Assembly: GCA_900552125.1 (NCBI GenBank) | Contig: URYK01000002.1 | Location: 69,551 to 133,550, forward strand | Length of the DNA: 64,000 bases | Origin: an uncultured Solobacterium sp. | Lineage (GTDB): Bacteria; Bacillota_I; Bacilli_A; Erysipelotrichales; Erysipelotrichaceae | Reading direction: 5' to 3' | Part shown: in pieces, positions 7,009 to 15,194 of the stretch | Layout: each line of letters opens with the position of its first letter | Position numbering within the stretch: the stretch's first letter is position 1 | The notes under the pieces: generated by a model | Databases searched by the model: none | What the model was told of the DNA's origin: nothing | The model's input: the letters and a program-made list of their open reading frames with translations, nothing else | Made by a program: the position numbers and the translations under genes

Positions 7009-8487
7009 TCAACCATCCTGTATAAGCCTCAAAATGCTTCTGTTCGCCAGCACAGAAAATCCTTCCTGTATCGATTGAAGGATCTGAAGCTGTCGCTTGT
7101 ATACCTCCTTCAGCTTAAATTCTTTAGTTTTGGAATATGCATCCAATTCCCGTAAAAAGATTTCAATCTTTTTGATAAATTCACTCGGATTGTTTCTGAT
7201 GTAATGTAGATCTCTTGTGATCAATCCTTTATCTACGCCCAGTTTTTCTGCAATTTCTTTATTTTTAAGTCCTTTTTCATATTTCAGATAAAGTACAGAT
7301 TTTCTTCTCTCCATGATCTGTATCTGTTTCTCTGTACGATTCAACAGCAGATGTCTTCTTTGTTTCCTTGCCCTCTGTCTGCACTTCATATTCTTCGTTT
7401 TCAGCATCTGCATACCCTTCATTTCTTCAGCAGATATCTGCAATCGGAACATGATTGTTTCCAAAGACGTTTTGTATCTTCCTTTGGAAGGTTTGCAGGT
7501 CTTCTCTACATCATATTCTGATAGAGGAACATCAAAGAGCTGATTGATCTGCTGAGCTATCCGAATACTTTCATCTATCGTATATCCGCTCCATTCGGCT
7601 CTTTCTCTGATGATATATAGGGCGTATTCACGAAATCCTTCCATTGTATCTCTTAGCTTTATTAGCTTCTTTATGTCACTGATGAAAATTCTGAAATAAT
7701 ATTTACGCCGGTCAAAATTAGCTTTCTGTTTGATCTCCTCAATTTTCTTGATATCTTCGTTCTTCCTATTCTTTCGGTGTTCCTTTACCTCCTGCAATGA
7801 ATACGGAAGATATACAGCAAGATCCTGAATTTTATAAAGATTATCGGGCATCAGTTCTATGATCTGAACCTCACGTAGTGAGCGGCTGTTGATGCTTCCT
7901 GGTAGTCTAATGACCTGGGTTATATTCATAGCTTTTGGATCCATTCCATAGCCACCCAGCTTCTGATACATCCATTTGGTTATCTCTTTATATAGCTTTG
8001 ACATATGATACGAGCAGTGCTTGATCACATACAGTACATATAGTCCTCTGCCGGAATCAATAACGGCAGTCGGAGGCAAAGGCAATCTGTCTTTAAGCAC
8101 TGATTCATAGAAACCCTCAGGACTCAGTTCCTTATATTGGTCCAGCTTATAGAAATCAAAGTCCAGTATGAATGCATTGATATGTCTTACATCCTCAGAA
8201 GATTTGTTTTCTCTCCAGAAGGAATTTATGGAGAAATATACATCTTCTTTTTCCTCGGTCATCATCCTTCTTGCAATTCTGAAAAATCCTTCCTGTTTTT
8301 CTATCCTGTCAAACATTCCTGCTTCATGGTTCTTCAGCAGACAGTATTTATAAAGATCTTTTGCTTTTAGAACATCCAATTCTTCCTTCGTATAGTCATC
8401 TTCGCTCCATTGTTTCAGAATTGCCGCATAACATGAGTCATCCATCTCATGATGTATCAGCTTTAGGAGTCTTTCATTCTTATCCAT
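7009..8487 (-). CDS. Primase-type replication protein with C-terminal HTH
   Basis: 492 residues. Residues 60-220 resemble the archaeo-eukaryotic-primase-like domain of plasmid and element replication proteins: an acidic DFDFYK pair around 108-112, then DSGRGLYVLYVI and later TQVIRLPGSINSRS, the typical 'sGrG.hl.w' and 'RlPGt.N.k' signatures. Residues 385-430 hold a helix-turn-helix (GLKNKEIAEKLGVDKGLITR). It likely primes or initiates replication of the element. AAAGGAG precedes the ATG, and the gene follows its neighbour by two bases. Confidence 0.7.
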   Translation of the reverse strand: MDKNERLLKLIHHEMDDSCYAAILKQWSEDDYTKEELDVLKAKDLYKYCLLKNHEAGMFDRIEKQEGFFRIARRMMTEEKEDVYFSINSFWRENKSSEDVRHINAFILDFDFYKLDQYKELSPEGFYESVLKDRLPLPPTAVIDSGRGLYVLYVIKHCSYHMSKLYKEITKWMYQKLGGYGMDPKAMNITQVIRLPGSINSRSLREVQIIELMPDNLYKIQDLAVYLPYSLQEVKEHRKNRKNEDIKKIEEIKQKANFDRRKYYFRIFISDIKKLIKLRDTMEGFREYALYIIRERAEWSGYTIDESIRIAQQINQLFDVPLSEYDVEKTCKPSKGRYKTSLETIMFRLQISAEEMKGMQMLKTKNMKCRQRARKQRRHLLLNRTEKQIQIMERRKSVLYLKYEKGLKNKEIAEKLGVDKGLITRDLHYIRNNPSEFIKKIEIFLRELDAYSKTKEFKLKEVYKRQLQILQSIQEGFSVLANRSILRLIQDG

Positions 8488-8489
8488 AA

Positions 8490-9422
8490 CTACTTCGCTC
8501 CTTTTACTTCTGAATACTTTTGAGAATATAACAGTTTGATGTTCCTGTTCTTTGCGAAGAATTCATTCATCTCTTCATTGCTGTTAAAATGAAGAATCAT
8601 CTTGGTATCACTTTCATTCTTAAAGACCATATGAACAGGAAGATCTCTGCTTTTATCTAGCATTTCTATTTTTTTATAAAATTCATTCAGATATATATCT
8701 GATTTGGTTCGCAGATGATATTCAGCTTCCAGTGTCCTCTTATCAATATGAAGCGGATGATCTTCAGGAAGGATATAAGCTATGAATAATAATGCTATGA
8801 GAATTATCTTTCTATCATTGGATGTAAGTATCTCTTTATTTAGTCTTCTTTCTATTTTTTCCTGCATGATTTCAGGCAGGCAGGCGATTCTTTTTTTGTA
8901 GAAGGACCTATTGAAGGAAATAGATCGCAGCATGCTCTCTTTCCACTGATTGGATAATTTTAAATGAGAACAATAGACCATCTGCAATTTATCGTAATCT
9001 ATATCCAGAAAATCAATATTAGGATTTTGATAAGCTATCTTATATATAGCTAGTTCAATTTTTTTCTTAATATATGCTCTAGATTTATCAAATTCCTGAA
9101 TCATTTCAGTAATATTTCTATTTCTAAAATATCTTGCTTTTATGATTGCAGATTCTTCCTCTGTCAGATAATTAATGTATTGATTATAGCTTTGATATAA
9201 TAGTCTATCTTCTAATTCCTTAGAGATATGATTCGTCATTTTATTTTCTGTATTAATGCTAGTTCCGCTGGAGTGGTCAACAATTATAAATGAAGTAGTT
9301 TGAGATGGTATACGTTCCCATAATGTCGGAACGCCATTTCTTTTCATATATCCCCACCATGATAGATCGGAATGAACCTTCGATTTTATGTCATCTAATT
9401 TTTCAATAAAACTTAGTTCCAT
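8490..9422 (-). CDS. Hypothetical element protein upstream of the primase
   Basis: I place the start at 9422 (MELSFIEKL) because AGAAAGGAG lies ten bases upstream; a longer frame would begin with TTG inside the tRNA terminator and is rejected. About 310 residues, soluble. Residues near 85-135 (YLTEEESAIIKARYFRN ... SRAYIKKKIELAIYKIAY) look like a sigma-70 region 4-like helix-turn-helix. It is transcribed with the primase gene, so a role in replication or element control is likely. No named family. Confidence 0.6.
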   Translation of the reverse strand: MELSFIEKLDDIKSKVHSDLSWWGYMKRNGVPTLWERIPSQTTSFIIVDHSSGTSINTENKMTNHISKELEDRLLYQSYNQYINYLTEEESAIIKARYFRNRNITEMIQEFDKSRAYIKKKIELAIYKIAYQNPNIDFLDIDYDKLQMVYCSHLKLSNQWKESMLRSISFNRSFYKKRIACLPEIMQEKIERRLNKEILTSNDRKIILIALLFIAYILPEDHPLHIDKRTLEAEYHLRTKSDIYLNEFYKKIEMLDKSRDLPVHMVFKNESDTKMILHFNSNEEMNEFFAKNRNIKLLYSQKYSEVKGAK

Positions 9423-9501
9423 ATATACCAACTCCTTTCTTTCGATAGGAGTTTCGTCTAATTTTTTCGGTCGAACTAAATTTAAAAGTTCGTCAAAATG
9501 C

Positions 9502-9533
9502 AAAAAAAGCTACTAGACATCGTCTAGTAGCTT
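9502..9533 (-). terminator. Terminator of the tRNA-Ala/Ile unit
   Basis: Perfect 12-bp stem (9507-9518 with 9522-9533), 3-base loop, and a run of seven T on the minus strand. It ends the tRNA transcript and marks the border between the accessory block and the chromosomal backbone. Confidence 0.85.
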
Positions 9534-9547
9534 AATTCCTTTTGTCA

Positions 9548-9623
9548 TGGTGGAGCGTATCGGGATCGAACCGATGACCCCCTGCGTGCAAGGCAGGTGC
9601 TCTCCCAGCTGAGCTAACACCCC
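9548..9623 (-). tRNA. tRNA-Ala (TGC)
   Basis: The minus strand reads GGGGTGTTAGCTCAGCTGGG and ends in TCCACCA, with all arms of the cloverleaf, TTC-loop GGTTCGATCCC, and anticodon TGC in the loop TTGCACG context. CCA is encoded. tRNA 3' ends are common integration sites, and the accessory block begins just past its terminator. Confidence 0.95.
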
Positions 9624-9642
9624 AAATGTATATTTAATTCGA

Positions 9643-9719
<77 letters not shown>

Positions 9720-9829
9720 GTTTTCCATCGAATGCCTGTATATAATACCATAGGCTCTATACTCTGTCAACAACTTTTTTCTTTTTTTTCAACAAATTTA
9801 TTCCTGTTTTTATTTACTATAACAGAATA

Positions 9830-10516
9830 TCAAGATAAAAACTGAAAATATTCCACAATACTATCATATAAAGTCTGGGCAAGTTTCTGCTGATAATTAT
9901 CTTCTATCAGATTTGCTTTATCTTCTGCATTTGATAAAAAACCACATTCAACTAAAACACCTATTTTTTCTGTATTCTTCAAAATATAATAATCTCCTGG
10001 TTTACTAGTCATCCTGGTATCCGTAAGACCTTTTAGATGATTTTGTACAATATTCGCAAATACCTTCGATATTTCATTTTCGACCGCATAAAAAGCTTGA
10101 GCTCCTTTCACACTAGGATTAGGATAAGCATTCAAATGAATACTTAAAAATAAATCTGTCTTTTCCTCATTAATTAATTCCACTCGCTTTTTCATATCTG
10201 CCTTCTTCCTTGAACCTGCACTATCATCCGCAAGATCATAATCTCCCTCCCTTGTCATAACCACGCTCGCACCATTCTTCTCCAGCAAATCTTTCAGTTT
10301 CTCAGTTATTTTAAGATTAATATCCTTTTCCTTAACATCTATGCTTTTAGCACCGCCATCATTGCCACCATGTCCTGGATCAAGCACAATTGTTACTCCA
10401 TCTAATATTCTTACACTGCGATTTGCGCTTATTGAAGTAATATGAGAAAAACAAATAGATGAAATTATTACTGTACAAACAAATCCAATTCCTAACATAA
10501 ATCTATTTCTTTTCAT
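9830..10516 (-). CDS. cwlD: N-acetylmuramoyl-L-alanine amidase, CwlD type
   Basis: About 228 residues, using the ATG at 10516 that follows GGTGAAG. An N-terminal signal anchor is followed by a complete Amidase_3 domain: zinc ligands in DPGHGG and in SIHLNA, a metal-ligand glutamate after GGAKSIDVKEKD, and the catalytic glutamate in VECGFLSN. The size and lone catalytic domain match CwlD, which removes stem peptides so that muramic-delta-lactam can form in the spore cortex. It is divergent from the SleC-like genes, which act on that modified cortex. A general cell-wall amidase is the alternative. Confidence 0.8.
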   Translation of the reverse strand: MKRNRFMLGIGFVCTVIISSICFSHITSISANRSVRILDGVTIVLDPGHGGNDGGAKSIDVKEKDINLKITEKLKDLLEKNGASVVMTREGDYDLADDSAGSRKKADMKKRVELINEEKTDLFLSIHLNAYPNPSVKGAQAFYAVENEISKVFANIVQNHLKGLTDTRMTSKPGDYYILKNTEKIGVLVECGFLSNAEDKANLIEDNYQQKLAQTLYDSIVEYFQFLS

Positions 10517-10599
10517 GTTCTTCACCATTTTGATTATATGTATTTTTACTTAATAAAATTTCTCTTTTTGATTAAAATACTCCATACTAGGCGAATACC

Positions 10600-11049
10600 A
10601 TGAGTAACAAGGCATTTGTACGCATACCTTGTAATGGAGGTGATGGTATTTTTACAGGATATATCATGGTAAGAACCATGTCAGCACAAAATCAGCCTTT
10701 ACAGGATGTTACAGTCAAAATATTTCAAAGAAAAAATCATCAGAATTTGTTAATTCATGAAAGTAAAACAGATATTAAAGGAGAAAGTAAGAAAATAAGT
10801 CTAGAGAGTCCAGATGCATCATTATCTTTAAATCCATTATCTACAGCTCGTCCATATGCACAATATAATTTTCACATATCTAAAGAAGGATATATTTCAG
10901 AAATTCGTAATGGTATTCATATTTTTTCTGGCATAGATTCTACATTAGAAATCATAATGGAAAAGAATACTTCTGAAAAAGAAAAAATGAATTCTATCAA
11001 TATGGAAGATCATATTCTTTTAAGACATAGAGGTGGAGCAGAATGTTAG
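10600..11049 (+). CDS. SleC-like N-terminal prodomain encoded as a separate gene
   Basis: 149 residues with no signal peptide. Residues 15-75 form a carboxypeptidase-regulatory-like beta sandwich (TGYIMVRTMSAQNQPLQDVT ... KIFQRKN), then a segment around SLNPLSTARPYAQYNFHISK. In clostridial SleC the same kind of domain forms the N-terminal pre-pro region of one polypeptide that Csp proteases remove to activate the enzyme. Here it stands alone and its stop overlaps the start of the enzyme gene by seven bases. It probably acts as a chaperone or inhibitor in trans. Confidence 0.65.
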   Translation: MSNKAFVRIPCNGGDGIFTGYIMVRTMSAQNQPLQDVTVKIFQRKNHQNLLIHESKTDIKGESKKISLESPDASLSLNPLSTARPYAQYNFHISKEGYISEIRNGIHIFSGIDSTLEIIMEKNTSEKEKMNSINMEDHILLRHRGGAEC

Positions 11050-12113
11050 AAGATATTATTTTACCTATCACTATTACAGTGCATTTAGGCAGACCAAATG
11101 ATTCAGCCGAAAATCTTACAATCGGGTTTGAAGATTATATAAAAAATGTCGCATCTAGTGAAATCTTTCCAACATGGCCATATGAAGCTATACGCGCAAA
11201 TGTCTGGTGCCAGATATCGATTGCGTTAAATCGTATATATACGGAATGGTATACAAGCAGAGGATATCCCTTCAACATTACAAACTCTACTGCATATGAT
11301 CAGTCATTTGTGAAAGGAAGAAATATTTATGACTCTATTGCAGCTATCGTAGATGAGGTAATGGGTGATTTTTTAAAGAAACCTTTTTATAGAGAACCAT
11401 ACTATGCAGAATACTGTGATGGAAGAATTGCACAATGTCCCGGTCTAAAACAGTGGGGTACATTAGATCTGGCAAATCGAGGTTATGATTCTTACGCAAT
11501 CATTCGTTACTACTATGGAGATCAAATTGAATTTTTATCAACCGATAACTGGCAGCCAATTACACCATCTTATCCAGGAACTCCAATCCGTGAAGGAGAT
11601 AGTGGCTTATATGTCTTTATTATCCAAGAATTATTAAATGGCATAGCAGTAAATTATCCTAGAATTCCTTTGATTTATCCACCAGATAGATTTTTTGGAC
11701 CAGTAACAGAAAGTGCCGTCTTAGCCTTTCAGGAAATTTTTGATTTAAATGTTGATGGAATCGTAGGATCACAAACTTGGTATGCTATTTCACGAATCTA
11801 TGTTGGAGTACGTAAGCTTGCGGAACTTGGAAGTTTAGGCCGTTTAGAAGGTTACTTTACTGGTTTATGGACAGGAAAAGTACTACGAAGAGGAGATGTA
11901 GGAATCGAAGTCCAGCAGTTACAGTATTTTCTTTCTGTAGTTTCTGAAAGCTATCCTTCTATCCCTCCTGTAACTATTGACAGTCGTTTTGGACCAGCCC
12001 TTGAACAAGCTGTCCGTGCATTTCAACGTGAATTTGGTTTGGCGGAAGATGGACTAGTAGGTCGTTATACTTGGAATGCTATCTTTGAAACTTATGAGAC
12101 ACTATCTTCATAA
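11043..12113 (+). CDS. Spore cortex-lytic enzyme, SleC-like (SpoIID domain plus two PG-binding repeats)
   Basis: 356 residues. Residues 1-165 are a SpoIID/SleC-type lytic domain (IGFEDYIKNVASSEIFPTWP ... YCDGR ... LKQWGTLDLANRGYDSYAII). Two peptidoglycan-binding_1 repeats follow, about 188-265 and 284-352, each ending VDGIVGSQTWYAI or EDGLVGRYTWNAI. SleC degrades the muramic-delta-lactam cortex during germination. The normal N-terminal prodomain is supplied by the preceding overlapping gene. Having two PG-binding repeats differs from the single repeat I recall for clostridial SleC. Confidence 0.75.
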   Translation: MLEDIILPITITVHLGRPNDSAENLTIGFEDYIKNVASSEIFPTWPYEAIRANVWCQISIALNRIYTEWYTSRGYPFNITNSTAYDQSFVKGRNIYDSIAAIVDEVMGDFLKKPFYREPYYAEYCDGRIAQCPGLKQWGTLDLANRGYDSYAIIRYYYGDQIEFLSTDNWQPITPSYPGTPIREGDSGLYVFIIQELLNGIAVNYPRIPLIYPPDRFFGPVTESAVLAFQEIFDLNVDGIVGSQTWYAISRIYVGVRKLAELGSLGRLEGYFTGLWTGKVLRRGDVGIEVQQLQYFLSVVSESYPSIPPVTIDSRFGPALEQAVRAFQREFGLAEDGLVGRYTWNAIFETYETLSS

Positions 12114-12116
12114 CAC

Positions 12117-12160
12117 AAAAAAAGCAGGCAAAACACTAAATAAGAGTTCGCCTGTTTTTA
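12117..12160. terminator. Bidirectional terminator
   Basis: AAAAAAAGCAGGC pairs with GCCTGTTTTT across about 20 bases; both strands show a T run after the stem. It serves the converging SleC-like gene and the B12 operon. Confidence 0.65.
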
Positions 12161-12166
12161 ATTCAA

Positions 12167-12595
12167 TTAATACTGATCTGTATAACGGAATGTAAAATGA
12201 TCTCCATCTTCGATTTTTAAACTACTGATCGCATCACAGTATCCAGCAGCTTGACATGCATCATTGTTTTCAGATTCATATAACCACCATGGGCCCTTAT
12301 TAAAATCTTCTGTTTCAACACCCATCATACCCATCAATGTTTTTCCATAGCTGCCATCTTCTACTACAACCTGTAGCTCTTCTGCTTTATCAAGGAAATC
12401 ATATAGCGTTTCTACTGTACCCTCAACACTAACATCTCCATTGTATAATTCTTTATCATTTACTTCATCTTTAACTTCAATATGTAAAGTAGTAGTTTCT
12501 GCTGTATTGTCTGATTCTTTTGCAGGTTCATTACTTGAACATCCTCCCACTAACAATAAAGCACAGATAAATCCTAATTTAATAAGTTTTTTCAT
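12167..12595 (-). CDS. DUF4430 (transcobalamin-like) lipoprotein
   Basis: 142 residues. The N-terminus MKKLIKLGFICALLLVGGCS has a lipobox (VGGC), so it is tethered outside the membrane. The remainder is a DUF4430 domain, with the GPWWLYESENND and IEDGDHFTFRYTDQY signatures of the family, whose fold resembles the C-terminal domain of transcobalamin. It is the last gene of the B12-riboswitch operon and overlaps the ECF S-component gene by 17 bases, so it is probably the extracellular corrinoid-capture protein for that transporter. Confidence 0.75.
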   Translation of the reverse strand: MKKLIKLGFICALLLVGGCSSNEPAKESDNTAETTTLHIEVKDEVNDKELYNGDVSVEGTVETLYDFLDKAEELQVVVEDGSYGKTLMGMMGVETEDFNKGPWWLYESENNDACQAAGYCDAISSLKIEDGDHFTFRYTDQY

Positions 12596-13091
12596 AATGT
12601 AATCTTCCTTCCAATCTTTTTAAAACACTAACAACCGGTTTATAACACACGAAACAGAATGCTGCGGACATAGCACCTTGAATAAGTGATGTCTTTAACC
12701 CTAAAAGTATATAAATCATTGTTATTTTATTAGATATAAGCATAAACGGCAGCTGTACGAGCTGACCAGTTAAAAATGATAACACTCCACATACGATCAC
12801 TGTACATATGAAATGTTTATCAAGAAATTTTTTACAACTTCCAATTAACAGACTATAAGTTGGATAGATCAGACAATACATCATTGACCAAGGAGTTACT
12901 CCCTGCATCGTTAGATTAATGATTGTAAATACTACTGCACCCAACACTGCCTGTTTTCTTTGAAATGTCATAGAGAATACTAATACCGTAAAGGTAATGC
13001 ATTCCAGATATAGAATGAACGAAAATGATGTGAATACAACCGCTTCAATTGCGCCTATGACTGCCACAAAACATAATTCTCTAACTTTCAT
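12579..13091 (-). CDS. ECF transporter S component, probably for cobalamin
   Basis: 170 residues with five or six hydrophobic helices and no soluble domain, the size of an ECF substrate-binding (S) subunit. The short N-terminal helix KVRELCFVAVIGAIEAV has the AxxxA-like small-residue spacing used to contact the shared EcfT. Substrate assignment rests on position: second gene behind a cobalamin riboswitch, between a cobalamin adenosyltransferase and a transcobalamin-like lipoprotein. The EcfA and EcfT subunits are not in this window. Confidence 0.7.
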   Translation of the reverse strand: MKVRELCFVAVIGAIEAVVFTSFSFILYLECITFTVLVFSMTFQRKQAVLGAVVFTIINLTMQGVTPWSMMYCLIYPTYSLLIGSCKKFLDKHFICTVIVCGVLSFLTGQLVQLPFMLISNKITMIYILLGLKTSLIQGAMSAAFCFVCYKPVVSVLKRLEGRLHYEKTY

Positions 13092-13579
13092 ACATACGAT
13101 TTACTAACAAATTCTTTTTCCATGATACCTTCTTTCGCATTTTCATATAAACACATCATAAAAAAGGTATTTGATAATAAATTCATAAAATCAAAAAGAA
13201 CTTGCTGGATTAATATCCCTTCTCTTTCTATCCTATGCATAATTCGAATTACTGCTTTCGTTTCAGCACGTAAAACATGTAAATGACTAGCTCCTATACA
13301 GCCATCAGGCAGCACAAAACGTTCCATCCGTATATAGTACTTCGCATGCATAGCTTTAAGAACAGATAATTCTTCATCACCAATTGCACACTTACCACGT
13401 ATGGAACCATTCGCATGATAAACAAATTCTAACAATGTCTGCATATCATCTTGTGCTACATGTTTGATAAAATGGCGTGTAACTGAAATTAAAGAAGTTA
13501 GTCGATCAGTCGCAATTTCATAATCACAAAGATTACTTTCTTCCTTTAGAAACGGATATGCACAATAATCAGCATTCAT
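13088..13579 (-). CDS. ATP:cob(I)alamin adenosyltransferase, PduO-like
   Basis: Start set at 13579 (MNADYCAYPF) behind GAGGGTAAG; about 163 residues. A four-helix protein with the PduO-type core FVLPDGCIGASHLHVLRAET and the following RIMHRIEREG, which in the family bind ATP and corrinoid. Several canonical residues differ (IMHRIER instead of RRAER), so it is a divergent member. First gene of the riboswitch-controlled operon with the S component and DUF4430 lipoprotein: uptake and conversion of cobalamin to the adenosyl cofactor. Confidence 0.7.
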   Translation of the reverse strand: MNADYCAYPFLKEESNLCDYEIATDRLTSLISVTRHFIKHVAQDDMQTLLEFVYHANGSIRGKCAIGDEELSVLKAMHAKYYIRMERFVLPDGCIGASHLHVLRAETKAVIRIMHRIEREGILIQQVLFDFMNLLSNTFFMMCLYENAKEGIMEKEFVSKSYV

Positions 13580-13639
13580 AATTCTTACCCTCACTTTCTT
13601 TACGTCAGCGGGTAGAAAAAATATAAAAAACATCTATAT

Positions 13640-13830
13640 TTTTCAGCACCCAGCAGAAAAAAACTGTTGTATTACAGGCAAGTCTCCCGACTTAACTTCA
13701 TCCTACTCTTCACCTTCTCATGCATAGCACAATGGTTATTGAATTTCGTCTGTATCACGGTTGCTGGGGCAGTTGGAGATGTTCGCTCCATTCCTTATTA
13801 AGTACTTCCATACACCTGTTATACGTTATT
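13640..13830 (-). ncRNA. Cobalamin riboswitch
   Basis: The minus strand has the two hallmark blocks of the family: a core CTGCCCCAGCAACCGTGAT and, about 70 bases later, the B12 box AGTCGGGAGACTTGCCTG, followed by a hairpin-forming tail before the adenosyltransferase gene. It should repress the operon when adenosylcobalamin or a related corrinoid is plentiful. Ends are approximate. Confidence 0.88.
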
Positions 13831-13889
13831 CCCATTCATTCCTGCTTATTATAATAGGAAGGAAAGCTTCTGTCTATAGAATATATAGA

Positions 13890-13935
13890 AAAACCGCAAG
13901 AATGAGAATAAAGCTCCTCATTATCGCAGTTTTAC
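13890..13935 (-). terminator. Terminator after the S41 protease gene
   Basis: An interrupted stem (AAAACTGCGATAATGAG with CTCATTCTTGCGGTTTTT on the minus strand) ending in five T. It separates the protease gene from the B12 operon. Confidence 0.6.
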
Positions 13936-13948
13936 ACAGTAAAATTAA

Positions 13949-15049
13949 TTATTTCGTTTGTTCATAATCCTTAATCTTACGAATGTACTCATCTAAAGTA
14001 TAACCATTGCACACAACATCAGGTTCTGTATTGTATGGTAAATGAGCAGCAGATTCCAACCGAATAAGAAGATGAGTGTTTGGCAGTTCTACCATCAATG
14101 GATCAATTACTCCACCTGCACCACGTGTTGTATCACCAACTAAAGTTGCATAACCCTGTTCTTTCGCAAACTGTACAAAATTTTCTGATGCGGAAAATAC
14201 TTTGTCACTTGTCAAAATATAGACTTTTTCAAAATCCCTATAATGTTTAGACTTGATAGAATTATTACTGGTATAAGTAAAACCTTTCCCATCATCCTGC
14301 ATAGTCACTTTCCCTACATTGCTTTCCACATATTCTTTAGAAAGCTTTCCCCTACCTGATATAGTTTTAGAATATGTATAGTCTTTAAAGGAAGTCAGGC
14401 TTACTAAATCCATCCAATACATATCACTTCCACCACCATTTTCTCTAATATCTATCACTAGCGTATTACCAGTAAATGTTGAAAGCTTCTGTTTGATTTC
14501 TTCTATCTGAGGTTCTATGAATCTAGCTTCAAAACTAGGAATCTTAATCACTAACATATTATCCTCTTCATGAATCTCAAAGTCATTTGATAGTTCTCCT
14601 GTACTTTGTTCTTTAAACCACTTCATCAGTTCTGCTTTATCAACACCTAGTTCTTCCATTAATCTTTCATAAGCATCCTTGATCTTTTGATCATTCAAAA
14701 TGGAAAATCTTTCTCTAATCTCAGGAATTGTTTCATAATCATATTCTAAGCTAGTATAAAATCCTGGACTTATTATAGAAAGATGTCCTGCTTCCCCATA
14801 AAGATAAAGAGAATTTACAAGCGTTTGATAAAATTCTTTATCACTTTCACATTCAAGACTTTTTTCTATCCACACTTGTTTCTCCTCATCACTAGGTATC
14901 TTCTCTAAGATTAAATTATTTTCTTCCACACAATCAAAGAAATACTGCATATCTTCTGCATATTGGTCAGCTTTATTATTCATCATTACATATCCGCCAC
15001 ATAATAAACAAGCTATGCATATTATTATAATCCTCACTTTCTTTTTCAT
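13949..15049 (-). CDS. S41-family peptidase, membrane-anchored
   Basis: 366 residues with one N-terminal signal anchor (VRIIIICIACLLCGGYVMM), so the rest faces outside. The C-terminal tail-specific-protease domain has LVIDIRENGGGS around residue 200 and the nucleophile region TSDKVFSASENF with the catalytic Ser, then GDTTRGAGG. No PDZ domain is evident; a helical domain of about 150 residues lies before the catalytic part, as in the short tricorn/IRBP-like group. Monocistronic, with its own terminator. Substrate unknown. Confidence 0.8.
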   Translation of the reverse strand: MKKKVRIIIICIACLLCGGYVMMNNKADQYAEDMQYFFDCVEENNLILEKIPSDEEKQVWIEKSLECESDKEFYQTLVNSLYLYGEAGHLSIISPGFYTSLEYDYETIPEIRERFSILNDQKIKDAYERLMEELGVDKAELMKWFKEQSTGELSNDFEIHEEDNMLVIKIPSFEARFIEPQIEEIKQKLSTFTGNTLVIDIRENGGGSDMYWMDLVSLTSFKDYTYSKTISGRGKLSKEYVESNVGKVTMQDDGKGFTYTSNNSIKSKHYRDFEKVYILTSDKVFSASENFVQFAKEQGYATLVGDTTRGAGGVIDPLMVELPNTHLLIRLESAAHLPYNTEPDVVCNGYTLDEYIRKIKDYEQTK

Positions 15050-15194
15050 ATGAACTCAACACCCCTTCCGTTTTATCTTAAGATTAATAAATTATCTTTG
15101 TTTATATTATAATTTATAAATTTACATTTATAAATATATCCCTGTTTACAAACACTTACTTCTACACAAAAAGCAGCATACCTCTGCATACTGC

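Noticed and set aside
9423..9503. N-terminal extension of the 8490-9422 gene starting with TTG
   Set aside because: The TTG lies in the T tract of the tRNA terminator; a good ribosome site and ATG exist at 9422.
10582..10588. CATACTA as a sigma-G-like -10 before the SleC prodomain gene
   Set aside because: No matching -35 at the right distance and the transcript would start only a few bases before the ATG.
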